Shown: positions 18,699-27,236 of the stretch, piece by piece
How positions within the stretch are numbered: position 1 is the first letter of the stretch
Layout of the letters: each line of letters opens with the position of its first letter
Source of the DNA: Pseudonocardia sp. ICBG1293
GTDB taxonomy: Bacteria; Actinomycetota; Actinomycetes; Mycobacteriales; Pseudonocardiaceae
DNA length: 64,000 nt
Direction of reading: 5' to 3'
Assembly (NCBI RefSeq): GCF_020131355.1
Contig: NZ_JAHLEL010000054.1
Coordinates: 310,001 to 374,000 of the forward strand
The notes under the pieces: model-generated
Seen by the model: only the letters and a program-made list of their open reading frames with translations
Database searches by the model: none
What the model was told of the DNA's origin: nothing
Program-made: the position numbers and the translations under genes

Positions 18699-21029
18699 TC
18701 AGGCCGCGGGCTGCTCGGCCGTCGCCGGCTCGAGGGCGATCTCCAGCACCTCGGCGACGTCGGCGACCGGGTGCACCCGCAGCTCGGCGCGCACCGACTC
18801 CGGGACGTCGTCCAGGTCGGGCTCGTTGCGCTTCGGGATGATCACGTCGGTCAGCCCGGCCCGGTGCGCGGCGAGCAGCTTCTGCTTCACCCCGCCGATG
18901 GGCAGGACCTTGCCCTGCAGCGTCACCTCACCGGTCATGCCCACGCTCGACCGGACCGGACGCCCGGAGGCGAGCGAGGCCAGCGCCGTGGTCATCGTGA
19001 CACCGGCGGACGGGCCGTCCTTCGGGACCGCGCCGGCGGGCACGTGGACGTGCAGCTTGCGCGACGCCAGGTCACCGGCCATCCCCTTGGACCGCAGGTA
19101 GGACAGGGCGATCGAGACGGACTCGGTCATCACCTCGCCCAGCTGCCCGGTGATCTGCAGGCCCGGCTCGCCCTCCATCGCGGTGGCCTCGATGAACAGC
19201 ACGTCCCCACCGGCGCCGGTCACCGCCAGCCCGGTCGCGACGCCCGGGACCGAGGTCCGCTCGGCCGACTCCGGGGTGAACCGCGGCCGGCCGAGGTAGG
19301 TGACGAGCGCGTCGGCGTCGACGTGCACCGGGCGCGCCGTGCCGGATGCGTCCAGCTCCACCGCCACCTTGCGCAGCACCTTCGCCAGACCCCGCTCCAG
19401 CTGGCGCACGCCGGCCTCGCGGGTGTACTCGGCGGCGATCATCGACAGCGCGACGTCGGTGAACTCGACGTCGCCGTCATCGAGACCGGCCTTGGCGATC
19501 TGGCGCGGCAGCAGGTGGTCACGGGCGATCGCGACCTTCTCCGGCTCGGTGTAGCCGTCGAGGGACACGACCTCCATCCGGTCGGCCAGCGGACCGGGGA
19601 TCGCCGAGCCGTCGTTCGCGGTGGCGAGGAACAGCACGTTCGACAGGTCGAGGTCGATCTCCAGGTAGTGGTCGCGGAACGTGTGGTTCTGCGCCGGGTC
19701 GAGCACCTCCAGCAGCGCCGCCGTCGGGTCCCCGCGGAAGTCGCTGCCGACCTTGTCGATCTCGTCGAGCAGCACGACCGGGTTCATCGAGCCCGCCTCG
19801 CGGATCGCGCGGACGATGCGGCCGGGCAGCGCACCGACGTAGGTGCGCCGGTGGCCACGGATCTCGGCCTCGTCCCGCACGCCACCGAGCGCGACGCGGA
19901 CGAAGTTGCGGCCCAGTGCGCGGGCGACCGACTCCCCCAGCGACGTCTTGCCGACACCGGGCGGACCGACCAGCGACAGCACCGCGCCGGAGCCGCGGCC
20001 ACCGACGGTGTCGAGGCCCTTGCGCTCCCGCCGGGCCCGCACGGCCAGGAACTCGACCAGGCGCTCCTTGACGTCGTCGAGCCCGGCGTGGTCGGCGTCC
20101 AGGACACGACGGGCCTCCACCAGGTCCGCGGAGTCCTCGGTCGTGGTGCTCCACGGGATGTCCAGCACGGTGTCGAGCCAGGTCCGGATCCAACCGGACT
20201 CGGGGCTCTGGTCCGAGGAACGCTCCAGCTTGCCGACCTCGGTCAGCGCGGCCTTGCGGACGTGCTCGGGCAGGTCGGCGGCCTCCACCCGGGCGCGGTA
20301 GTCGTCGGAGCCCTCCGGGTCGTCCTCGCCGAGCTCCTTGCGGATCGCGGCGAGCTGCTGACGCAGCAGGAACTCGCGCTGCTGCTTCTCCATGCCCTCG
20401 CGGACGTCGTTCGAGATCTTCTCGGTGACCTCCTGCTCGGCCACGTGCTCCTTGGTCCACTCCAGGAGCTTCTCCAGCCGGGCGGTCAGGTCGGTCTCGG
20501 CGAGCAGCTCGGCCTTGTGCGCGACGTCGAGCCAGGACGCCCAGCCGGCCAGGTCGGCGAGCGCGCCGGGGTCGGTGGTCTGCTGCACCGAGTCGATGAC
20601 CTGCCAGGCCCCGCGCTCCTGCAGGATGCCGACCACCAGGGCCTTGTACTCGCGGGCGAGCTCGTGGGTGCGCCCGGTGGGCTCACCGGCCGGGACGGGC
20701 TCGGCCTCCACCCACAGCGCGGCGCCGGGGCCGGACACGCCCGACCCGATGCGGGCACGCCGCTCCCCGCGCACGACGGCGGCCTGGTCGCCGTTGGGGA
20801 GCCTGCCGATCTGCTCCAGCACGGCGACGACGCCGATGGCGCCGTAGCGGCCGTCGATCCGCGGGACGACGAGGACCCGTCTCCCGTCGTCGTTGTCGCG
20901 TTCGCCGGTGGTCGCCGCGTCGACCGCGGCACGGGTGTCGGTGGCGTCGAGGCGGAGGGGGATCACCATGCCGGGCAGGACCACGGCGTCGTCGAGGGGC
21001 AGGACCGGGAGCGTCAGCACGTCACTCAT
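18699..21029 (-). CDS. lon: ATP-dependent protease Lon
   Basis: Lon (776 aa, family-typical) unfolds and degrades damaged and regulatory proteins in the cytoplasm. Order of domains: N-terminal LON substrate domain (~1-200), helical linker with ENDopeptidase coiled segment (KQQREFLLRQQLAAIRKELGE, ~230-260 shown in part), AAA+ module with Walker A GPPGVGKTS near residue 356 and Walker B VVLLDEIDK, and the protease domain with catalytic Ser in DGPSAGVTM near residue 674. I chose the ATG at 21029 (MSDVLTLPVLPL), 15 nt inside the longest frame. A hairpin terminator follows. No heat-shock operator was identified upstream. Confidence 0.95.
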   Translation of the reverse strand: MSDVLTLPVLPLDDAVVLPGMVIPLRLDATDTRAAVDAATTGERDNDDGRRVLVVPRIDGRYGAIGVVAVLEQIGRLPNGDQAAVVRGERRARIGSGVSGPGAALWVEAEPVPAGEPTGRTHELAREYKALVVGILQERGAWQVIDSVQQTTDPGALADLAGWASWLDVAHKAELLAETDLTARLEKLLEWTKEHVAEQEVTEKISNDVREGMEKQQREFLLRQQLAAIRKELGEDDPEGSDDYRARVEAADLPEHVRKAALTEVGKLERSSDQSPESGWIRTWLDTVLDIPWSTTTEDSADLVEARRVLDADHAGLDDVKERLVEFLAVRARRERKGLDTVGGRGSGAVLSLVGPPGVGKTSLGESVARALGRNFVRVALGGVRDEAEIRGHRRTYVGALPGRIVRAIREAGSMNPVVLLDEIDKVGSDFRGDPTAALLEVLDPAQNHTFRDHYLEIDLDLSNVLFLATANDGSAIPGPLADRMEVVSLDGYTEPEKVAIARDHLLPRQIAKAGLDDGDVEFTDVALSMIAAEYTREAGVRQLERGLAKVLRKVAVELDASGTARPVHVDADALVTYLGRPRFTPESAERTSVPGVATGLAVTGAGGDVLFIEATAMEGEPGLQITGQLGEVMTESVSIALSYLRSKGMAGDLASRKLHVHVPAGAVPKDGPSAGVTMTTALASLASGRPVRSSVGMTGEVTLQGKVLPIGGVKQKLLAAHRAGLTDVIIPKRNEPDLDDVPESVRAELRVHPVADVAEVLEIALEPATAEQPAA

Positions 21030-21144
21030 GCCCCGCACAACCACGCGGAGGGCCCTCCGCTTCCCGGGGTTGAGTCGTGTCCGCTCAGGGCGAACGCGGG
21101 GCCGCCCGCTCGGCGCGGGCCGCAGCGCGGCCGGAACCCCCGGG

Positions 21145-21280
21145 CGGGCGCCTCGTCAACACGGCCCCCGCCGAGCGGGTGGCTCGTCGACGGTGCGCGC
21201 CGCGCGGGTGACTCGTCGACACCGCCCGTCGCGCGCGCGGCTCGGGCGATACAGGCCACCGCGCGCGTGACTCACCAGCG
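21145..21280. repeat. Imperfect short repeats in the lon/DUF2516 gap
   Basis: The 227-bp gap contains three to four diverged copies of a ~20-bp motif built on GCGGGTGGCTCGTCGAC and GCGGGTGACTCGTCGAC, at about 21174, 21205 and 21262. No gene is visible. The role is unknown. Confidence 0.4.
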
Positions 21281-21583
21281 CGGTCCGCCGCCCTGCACCT
21301 CCATCACCGCGGGCTTGACGTCGACCAGGTAGACCAGCGTCGCGACGGTGGCGGCCAGCCAGAACATCGCGCCGCCGAACATCGGGCCGCTCGTGATGAT
21401 CAACAGCAGCAGCGCGACGCCGGTGATGCCCAGCCAGGCGTTCTTCGTCAGCTTGCCCGCGGCGGTGAAGGCGTCCGCGCGTTGCATCAGAGCGTGCGCG
21501 AACGAGAACCCGCCGACCACCACCATGATCCACTTGATCACGAAGATGATCAGCTCATCGGGGGCACCCGGCAGAGACAGCAC
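21272..21583 (-). CDS. DUF2516 family membrane protein
   Basis: A 103-aa protein with three membrane helices (residues ~10-30, ~48-66, ~70-90), matching the actinobacterial DUF2516 family. Function is unknown. It lies downstream of the HbhA-like and XRE genes, the same order as the Rv0474-hbhA-Rv0476 region of Mycobacterium tuberculosis as I recall it. A strong terminator at 21664-21694 separates it from hbhA, so it probably has its own promoter. Confidence 0.78.
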   Translation of the reverse strand: MLSLPGAPDELIIFVIKWIMVVVGGFSFAHALMQRADAFTAAGKLTKNAWLGITGVALLLLIITSGPMFGGAMFWLAATVATLVYLVDVKPAVMEVQGGGPRW

Positions 21584-21663
21584 GCGGCCAGAGTACGGAC
21601 AACCCGGGCGACGGTCACGTCCGACGCCGGATCCGGGCGGACGAGCCGTCCCGCACGCGACGG

Positions 21664-21694
21664 CGCCCCGGCCGATCGTGGATCGGCCGGGGCG
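21664..21694 (-). terminator. Hairpin terminator after HbhA-like gene
   Basis: A perfect 14-bp stem (CGCCCCGGCCGATC with its complement) and GTG loop, 37 nt past the stop of the HbhA-like gene. Confidence 0.75.
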
Positions 21695-21730
21695 CAGGTC
21701 GTGCTCACCGGGCCCGGGGCCCGGCGGGCG

Positions 21731-22459
21731 TCACTTCTTCGCGGACGCGCTCGAGGTGCCACGGCGGGTGGTCGGCTTGCGGGCCGGGACCTTCGCACCG
21801 GTGGCGGTCTTCGGGTCGGTCTTGGCGGCGGTACGGCGCGCGGTCGACCGGGTGGTGGAGGCGACCTCGTCGCCGGCCTCCTCGATGGCCTCGGCGGCCT
21901 CCTTGGAGACCTCGGTGACGACCTCGGCGGCCTCACCGGCGACGGTCTGGGCACGGCGGGCGACCTTCTCACCGACCGAGCGGGTCTGCGTGGTGACCGC
22001 GCCCAGGGTCTTGACGGCGGCGTCGTGGGTCTCGTCCACGAACTCGTCGACCCGGGTGTCGAACTTCTCGGTCAGGCCCTCGACGGTGGCGATGGCCTGC
22101 TTGACCTGCGGCTGCTTGCGGATGCGACCCCAGGCCTTCTCACCACGCTGGGCGAAGCCGACGTAGACGCCCTCGACCTCGGAGCGGAACTCCTCGACCT
22201 GCTTGCGGATGTTGTCCGAGGACAGCTTGCCGCGGAGCTCCTTGAGCTCGTCGGGGAGTTCCTGGACGCGGGTCTGCACCTCCTCGGCGCGCTTGGTGGC
22301 AGTGGAGCGGGCGTCGGTGACGGCCTTGCTCACGGTGGTGACGGCGTAGTCGCCGGCGCCGAGCACGGCGAGCAGCGGGGTGCGGACGACCTCGGCCTGC
22401 TCGGCGGTCTGCTCGCGGAGCTTCTGGACGTCGGCGCTGGTGGGGAGGTTCACGGCCAT
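21731..22459 (-). CDS. Heparin-binding hemagglutinin (HbhA)-like protein
   Basis: The 242-aa product is almost entirely helical, with charged heptads suggesting a coiled coil (residues ~10-190, VQKLREQTAEQAEVVRTPLL onward). It ends in a Lys/Ala/Thr/Arg-rich tail (TARRTAAKTDP, ARKPTTRRG), the heparin-binding layout of mycobacterial HbhA. In mycobacteria HbhA is a surface adhesin also linked to lipid inclusions; a role here is inferred. ATG 22459 is chosen over one 9 nt upstream. It begins 6 nt after the upstream XRE gene, so the pair is an operon. Confidence 0.8.
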   Translation of the reverse strand: MAVNLPTSADVQKLREQTAEQAEVVRTPLLAVLGAGDYAVTTVSKAVTDARSTATKRAEEVQTRVQELPDELKELRGKLSSDNIRKQVEEFRSEVEGVYVGFAQRGEKAWGRIRKQPQVKQAIATVEGLTEKFDTRVDEFVDETHDAAVKTLGAVTTQTRSVGEKVARRAQTVAGEAAEVVTEVSKEAAEAIEEAGDEVASTTRSTARRTAAKTDPKTATGAKVPARKPTTRRGTSSASAKK

Positions 22460-22464
22460 GGTGA

Positions 22465-22929
22465 TCACTTCCTCGTATCGGTGGGGGTGTCGGTGGTGCC
22501 GGCAGAGAGGCCGTTCTCCCTGCGAAAGGACTCGTAGACATCGAGCAGCACACGTTTCTGCCGCTCGTTGAGAGTCGGATCGGTGAGCACCGCGTCGGTC
22601 ACCTGACCGGCGGGCCGCTCCTCGAGGATCCCGGCGCGGACGTACAGCGCCTCGGCGGAGATCCGCAGCCCCTTGGCGATCTGCTGCAGGATCTCGGCGG
22701 ACGGCTTGCGCAGCCCGCGCTCGACCTGGCTCAGATACGGGTTGCTGACGCCCGCGGTGCGGGCCAGCTGCCGCATGGAGACCTGGGCGGCCTCGCGCTG
22801 GGCGCGGATGTAGGATCCGATGTCCTCCACCGCGTGCCCCACGGTCTGACCGACGCTCTCGACGGCCTGCGCGACGCGCTCGACGGGCTCGACGGACTCC
22901 CGCTCGCCGTGCCTGCGCTCGGTGACCAT
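22465..22929 (-). CDS. XRE-family transcriptional regulator
   Basis: A 154-aa DNA-binding protein with a central XRE/Cro-type helix-turn-helix (residues ~40-100: IGSYIRAQREAAQVSMRQLA, then VSNPYLSQVERGLRKPS). Variable N- and C-terminal extensions flank it. It corresponds in position and sequence to Rv0474 upstream of hbhA. The start is uncertain: ATG 22929 is used, but GTG 22938 and codons up to 22986 are in frame. A repeated motif 55-90 nt upstream may be its operator. It is co-transcribed with the HbhA-like gene. Confidence 0.82.
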   Translation of the reverse strand: MVTERRHGERESVEPVERVAQAVESVGQTVGHAVEDIGSYIRAQREAAQVSMRQLARTAGVSNPYLSQVERGLRKPSAEILQQIAKGLRISAEALYVRAGILEERPAGQVTDAVLTDPTLNERQKRVLLDVYESFRRENGLSAGTTDTPTDTRK

Positions 22930-22982
22930 CCGTCTCACTTCCGCCTCGATCCGTTCCTCACTGACGGAACCGACCGTACGCG

Positions 22983-23016
22983 GCACTGCTAGCTACTGCA
23001 AGCACAGTGCTAGCGC
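22983..23016 (-). promoter_or_regulatory. Candidate operator upstream of the XRE/hbhA operon
   Basis: CACTGCTAGC (22984-22993) and CAGTGCTAGC (23005-23014) are direct repeats 21 bp apart, two helical turns. An overlapping inverted repeat GCTAGC-TACTG...CAGTGCTAGC also fits. This A/T-richer patch suits an XRE autoregulatory site. Confidence 0.45.
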
Positions 23017-23088
23017 TGGTCACGTGGCGTGCGCCACTCCGGTGACAGCCCGGTGACGGTGCGATGTCCTCCGCCGACACCCGGCCGA

Positions 23089-24432
23089 TCACCCGATGAC
23101 GAGCTCCCCCACCGCATGGATGACCAGTCCGGCGAGTGCCCCCACCACGGTGCCGTTGATCCGGATCCACTGCAGGTCGCGGCCCACCTGGAGCTCGATC
23201 TTGCGCGAGGTCTCCTCCGCGTCCCAGCGGGCGACGGTCTCGGTGATCAGCGTCGTGATCTGGTGCCGGTAGTGCCGCACGACGTACGACGCGGCGTCGG
23301 CGAGCCAGCCGTCGAGCTTGGCGCGCAGCTCGGCGTCGCGTCCCAGCTTCCGCCCGAAGGCCATGAGGCCGTCGCGCACGCGCAGGCGCAGCTCGTTCGA
23401 CGGGTCGTCGGCGGCGTCGAGGACCATGGACTTCACGACGGTCCAGGCGCGACCGATGAAGTGCTGCACCTCCGGGTGCTCCACGACCTGCCGCTTGACC
23501 TGCTCGGCACGCTCCATCGTCGTCTCGTCGTGCTGCAGGTCACGGGCGAACTCGGCGAGGTAGCGATCCACGGCGTGCCGCAACGGGTGCTCGGGGTCGG
23601 TCTTGACCGCCCAGGCGTAACCCCGGATCTCGGCGAACAGCTTGTCGGCGACGAGGTCGTCGACGAAGCGCGGGGTCCAGGACGGCGCACGGTCGTGCAC
23701 GACCCGCAGGACCATCTCCTGGTTGTCGGCCACCCAGTCGTAGGCCCGGTCGCAGACGAGGTCGACCAGCCTGCGGTGGGCACCGTCGGCCAGGACACCC
23801 TCGAGCGCCTTGCCCATCGGCGGCCCGACCGGGATCTCCATCAGCTTGCGCACCGCGACGGTCTCGATGACGTTCTGCACGTCCTCGTCGCGCAGCACGG
23901 TCACGACGGCGCGCGCGGCCGTGACCAGCTCGGTGGTGATCCGGTCGGCGTTCTCCCGCTCGGCGATCCAGCGACCGACCGACTCGCTGACCCGGATCCG
24001 GTCGAGCTTGTCACGGACGACGGACTCGGACAGGAAGTTCTCCCCGACGAAGTCGCCGAGGCTGTCGCCGATCATGTCCTTCTTGCGCGGGATGATCGCG
24101 GTGTGCGGGATCGGGATCCGCAACGGGTGCCGGAACAACGCGGTGACGGCGAACCAGTCGGCGAGCGCGCCGACCATGCCCGCCTCGGCGGCCGCGCGGA
24201 CGTAGTCCGTGCCCGGGACACCGCGGACGACCTCGAAGTACTTGGCGACGAAGAACACGACCGTCGCACCGAGGAGGAACCCGGTGGCGACGCCCTTCAT
24301 CCGCCGCAGGTCGCGGCGCTTCTGCTCGTCACCGGGTCCGAAACCGCCGAGGGGGACGCTGGGGACGGTTCCGACGCTGCGGTCCCGGTCCGGGACGGGG
24401 GTCGGGCGCTCCGGCGCGCGGGAGGTCTGCAC
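23089..24432 (-). CDS. DUF445 domain membrane protein
   Basis: The 447-aa product belongs to the DUF445 family (YheB/YjiN-like). A membrane helix lies near residues 48-68 (GVATGFLLGATVVFFVAKYF). The conserved block VGALADWFAVTALFRHPL follows, then a long helical region, and a second hydrophobic segment ends the protein (GTVVGALAGLVIHAVGEL). Function is unknown; the family is thought to sit at the envelope. GTG 24432 is chosen because the codons upstream are arginine/proline-rich and coding-poor. It appears monocistronic. Confidence 0.82.
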   Translation of the reverse strand: MQTSRAPERPTPVPDRDRSVGTVPSVPLGGFGPGDEQKRRDLRRMKGVATGFLLGATVVFFVAKYFEVVRGVPGTDYVRAAAEAGMVGALADWFAVTALFRHPLRIPIPHTAIIPRKKDMIGDSLGDFVGENFLSESVVRDKLDRIRVSESVGRWIAERENADRITTELVTAARAVVTVLRDEDVQNVIETVAVRKLMEIPVGPPMGKALEGVLADGAHRRLVDLVCDRAYDWVADNQEMVLRVVHDRAPSWTPRFVDDLVADKLFAEIRGYAWAVKTDPEHPLRHAVDRYLAEFARDLQHDETTMERAEQVKRQVVEHPEVQHFIGRAWTVVKSMVLDAADDPSNELRLRVRDGLMAFGRKLGRDAELRAKLDGWLADAASYVVRHYRHQITTLITETVARWDAEETSRKIELQVGRDLQWIRINGTVVGALAGLVIHAVGELVIG

Positions 24433-24486
24433 ACACCCATAGTGCCCGGGGACGGCGCCGTCGGGCGCCGGGGGCGCACGGGGCAC

Positions 24487-24532
24487 GGCCACGGCCGGGT
24501 CCGGGGATGTCCTGCCGGACCCGGCCGTGGCC
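24487..24532 (-). terminator. Long perfect hairpin terminator
   Basis: A perfect 18-bp stem (GGCCACGGCCGGGTCCGG with its complement) and 10-nt loop lie between two minus-strand genes. It probably ends transcription of the primase/polymerase-like gene that stops at 24716. Confidence 0.75.
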
Positions 24533-24715
24533 GGCGGAGCGGCTGCGCGGCGAGGGAGAAGTGCCCCCTCGGGCGCCGCTTCCGGTGCGCACCACCCGGC
24601 CGGTCCCGGCGTCCCGCGGAATGGCCTGCGGAGACGACAACGGGACGGACCCGGGCGGGTGGTACGCGGTCGCGCGGGCCGGACCCTGGAGTCCCGTCCG
24701 GGCCGCGCGGGTGGG

Positions 24716-25243
24716 TCAGCGCCGCAGGGCGCCCGGGATGCCGGGCCGCTCGGCCCGGACCTCCTGCTCGTCGGGAAGCGCCTGCTCCCCGTCACGCCGG
24801 CGCACCGCGTCGCAGATCGCCTCGACGACGAGCGCGGCCTCGGGCACCCGGTAGCCGACCCGCGCCGGGGCCACGCGCCACTGCACCCAGCCCTCGGGGC
24901 GCTCGGTCGGCGGGGCGACGACGCCGATGCCGTCGGTGTGCAGCACGACGTCGGCGTGCAGGCTCAGCTCGGCCGGGAGCGCGTGCCGCGGGCTCATCGG
25001 GAACCACCAGGTGCCCTCGGGCGTCGCGGCGACCGGCACGACCTCGCCTGCCTCGCGCAGCGTCCGGCAGACCCGGCGGCCGATGACCGCCGGGACCTCG
25101 ACCACGTCGAGCACGTCGCCCGTCGCGAGCATGACCTCCGCGCCCGGCCCCGGCACGAGCGGCCAACCGTGGTCGGCGTACTCGCGAGCGGCCGCTCGCA
25201 GCTCCGCGCCGTAGACGGCTCGGTAGCTGTCCCACCAGGACAT
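24716..25243 (-). CDS. Standalone primase-polymerase-like N-terminal domain protein
   Basis: The 175-aa product begins with a helix typical of bifunctional primase/polymerases (LRAAAREYADHGWPLVPGPG, residues ~14-33). It then has a beta-rich region (GTWWFPMSPRHALP, VVLHTDGIGVVAPPTE) like the AEP Prim-Pol N-terminal half. No clear pair of metal-binding acidic motifs or helicase domain is present, so it may be a non-catalytic relative. I recall such small proteins in Pseudonocardiaceae. ATG 25243 has a purine-rich AAGGAAG upstream. Direct repeats precede its promoter region. Confidence 0.55.
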   Translation of the reverse strand: MSWWDSYRAVYGAELRAAAREYADHGWPLVPGPGAEVMLATGDVLDVVEVPAVIGRRVCRTLREAGEVVPVAATPEGTWWFPMSPRHALPAELSLHADVVLHTDGIGVVAPPTERPEGWVQWRVAPARVGYRVPEAALVVEAICDAVRRRDGEQALPDEQEVRAERPGIPGALRR

Positions 25244-25261
25244 GGAGGTCACTTCCTTCCC

Positions 25262-25299
25262 CTTGTGCGACAACCCCTGTGATGCCGCTATCCCTGTGA
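25262..25299 (-). promoter_or_regulatory. Direct repeats upstream of the primase-like gene
   Basis: CCCTGTGA occurs at 25275-25282 and 25292-25299 (17-bp step), with a related CCTTGTGC at 25261-25268. The spacing suggests a regulator binding tandem sites on the promoter of the gene reading leftward. Confidence 0.35.
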
Positions 25300-25522
25300 A
25301 GTACAACACCGGACACGCGCTCCGGGCACGACTTCGCGAGGGGTACGCGGCGAGGGCGCGCAGCGGCGAGACGAGCGGAGGACGTCGACCGCACGACGTC
25401 GCGACCGCCGGTGAACGGCAGGTGACCGGGCGCGCCGGGCCGACGACCGGTGGCGGGCCCGGCGCCGGCCCGGAGGGCGCCGGTCGTCGCACCGCTCGAC
25501 ATGCCTTCTGCATCAACTGTCT

Positions 25523-25540
25523 TTATCATCGAGATGATTA
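25523..25540 (+). promoter_or_regulatory. Palindromic operator candidate before TspO-like gene
   Basis: TTATCATCGAGATGATTA is an 8-bp inverted repeat with one mismatch around GA, in an A/T-rich patch 21 bp before the ATG of the TspO-like gene. It resembles MarR- or TetR-type operators. Confidence 0.45.
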
Positions 25541-25560
25541 CGACGAGCGGAAGGACCGAG

Positions 25561-26350
25561 ATGGCGTCGACGACGGCGGGGGCGGGCCGCACGGTGGGCC
25601 CGGCCACCGGGGCGGACACGGCACGGACGTGGGCGGTACTCGCCGCGGCGGTACTGCAGGCGGTGGCGGGCTCGCTCGGCGGGAGCGGGACGTTCGGGGA
25701 GTCGCAGCGGGTGCTCAGCGACCGCTACCCCTCACTGGTCACCCCGGCGACGGTGGCGTTCTCGGTGTGGGGGCTGATCTACCTGGCCCTGCTGGTGTAC
25801 GCGGTGTACCAGTCGCTGCCGGGACAGCGGTCGCGCCCGGTGCACCGGGCGACCGGCTGGCTGTTCGTGACGACGGCGGTGTTCAACGCCGGCTGGATCG
25901 TCGTGTTCTCCCGGGAGCTCCTGGGGACGGCGCAGCTGCTGATCGTGGCGCTGCTCGTGACCCTGGCCCTGGTGCTGCGCCGGCTCGCCGCGTTCCCGGC
26001 CGACGGGGCGGCCGACCGGGCCCTGCTGCACGGGCCGCTTGCCTTCTACGCGGGCTGGGTGTCGCTGGCGACCGTGGCCGGGTTCTCGGTGACGCTGACC
26101 TACTGGGGCGCCCCGCTCGGCCCGGTGACGGCCGCGGCGCTGCTGGCCGTCGGCGCGCTGGCAGCCGGCGTCGCGGCCCGACGGACGACGGCGGCGCTGC
26201 CCTACGCCGCGACGGCCGTCTGGGCACTGGTGTGGGTCGCGGTGGAGTCGGGGCGGGACGGGACGCCGCCGGTGACCGTGGTCGCTCGTCGCGGTGGTCG
26301 TCGCGGCGGTGCTGCGCGCGCGGGAGGGGCTGCGCCCGGCGTTCGGCTGA
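25561..26350 (+). pseudogene. TspO/MBR-like (tryptophan-rich sensory) membrane protein, frameshifted near C-terminus
   Basis: The ATG at 25561 follows GGAAGGA. The frame encodes a five-helix membrane protein of the actinobacterial TspO-related type (TPATVAFSVWGLIYLALL near residue 55, FNAGWIVVFSREL near 105, VTLTYWGAPLGP near 180). Family members bind porphyrins or similar small ligands. After about residue 241 (26,284) the frame turns Arg/Gly-rich and runs 190 nt into the antisense cold-shock gene. The +1 frame instead gives a good last helix (LVAVVVAAVLRAREGLRPAFG) and stops at 26348-26350. One extra base near 26,284 explains this. It could be a sequencing error or a real recent mutation. 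Confidence 0.65.
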
Positions 26351-26362
26351 CCCCGGGAACGA

Positions 26363-26398
26363 CGACGGCGCCGGTCCCCGAGGGGAGCCGCGCCGTCG
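26363..26398. terminator. Bidirectional hairpin terminator
   Basis: A 9-bp stem (CGACGGCGC with its complement) and an inner CCCC/GGGG pairing lie between the TspO-like gene and the convergent cold-shock gene. Confidence 0.55.
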
Positions 26399-26426
26399 CG
26401 GTGCGCGGGTCGTGCCCGCGCAGAAG

Positions 26427-26630
26427 TCAGATGACGCGGACCGAGTCGGCCTGCGGGCCCTTCTTGCCCTGGCTGGCCTGGAAGTCGACGCGCTGGTTCT
26501 CCTCCAGCGTGCGGAATCCGTTCGACTCGATGGCGGAGTAGTGGACGAAGACGTCCGGTCCCTCGTCGTCGGTGGCGATGAAGCCGAAGCCCTTCTCGGC
26601 GTTGAACCACTTGACGGTGCCCTGCGGCAT
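26427..26630 (-). CDS. Cold-shock protein (CspA family)
   Basis: The 67-aa single cold-shock domain is an OB-fold that binds single-stranded RNA and DNA. RNP1 (KGFGFIA) and RNP2 (VFVHYSAI) are intact, and the start MPQGTVKWFNAEKGFGFI is typical of actinobacterial CspA/CspB. It acts as an RNA chaperone. The ~600 bp upstream holds no other minus-strand gene, so it could carry the long 5' leader common for csp genes; no specific structure was identified. Confidence 0.93.
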   Translation of the reverse strand: MPQGTVKWFNAEKGFGFIATDDEGPDVFVHYSAIESNGFRTLEENQRVDFQASQGKKGPQADSVRVI

Positions 26631-27236
26631 AGCGTGTGTCCTTCTCAGATGGAGCGGTTCCGGCCCTCACAGCAAGAGCCGGAGGTCGCGTGGACACCGC
26701 CGTGGCACCTCAGCACCGATCGACGACGCCCACCGTCACAACTTCACACGGACGCTTCGCGGCGATCGGAGAAGAACGACTGCAACCGACGCGGACGCTA
26801 CCACGGCCTCCGGCGCCCGGACCGTCCTCTCTCGACGACCCCGCGCGGGCCCGTCCGGCACCCGCGGACCGTCCTCGCGGCGCCCCGAGGGCCGATCACG
26901 CCGCGTGAGATCGGACCCGTCGGCGAGCCACGCGCGGTCATCACCGTCCCGAACGGGTGAGCGCGACACCTGTTCCACGCCGTCGGGTGAGCGCCGCGCC
27001 CCGACCCTCCCCGGTTCGGGTGGCGACGGCGGTCCGACCCCGCCTGCGGGGCCTCCGCACCCCCGGACGGGGTCGCCCGTTCCGGGGGCAGTGCGGGGCG
27101 CCCCGGTCACAGCGTGACCGCTGGGACCCCTGTGACTCGTGTGGCCACGATCGGGTCACTGGTGGACGACGCCCCGTGACCGCAAGCTCAGCGCCGTCCT
27201 CACCCCGTGCAGCCAGCACAGCGAACTGGAGAGATC
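26631..27236. promoter_or_regulatory. 606-bp intergenic region with GTCAC/GTGAC half-sites
   Basis: No gene is visible. Near its right end GTCAC (27106, 27155) and GTGAC (27114, 27132, 27176) recur five times within 75 bp, including the palindrome GTCACAGCGTGAC. Such half-sites resemble those bound by MtrA-type response regulators in front of secreted cell-wall proteins. The left part is the leader or promoter of the cold-shock gene. Confidence 0.3.

Noticed and set aside
26631..27236. c-di-AMP (ydaO) riboswitch before the secreted protein
   Set aside because: The gene is not Rpf-like and the conserved ydaO core bases could not be found.
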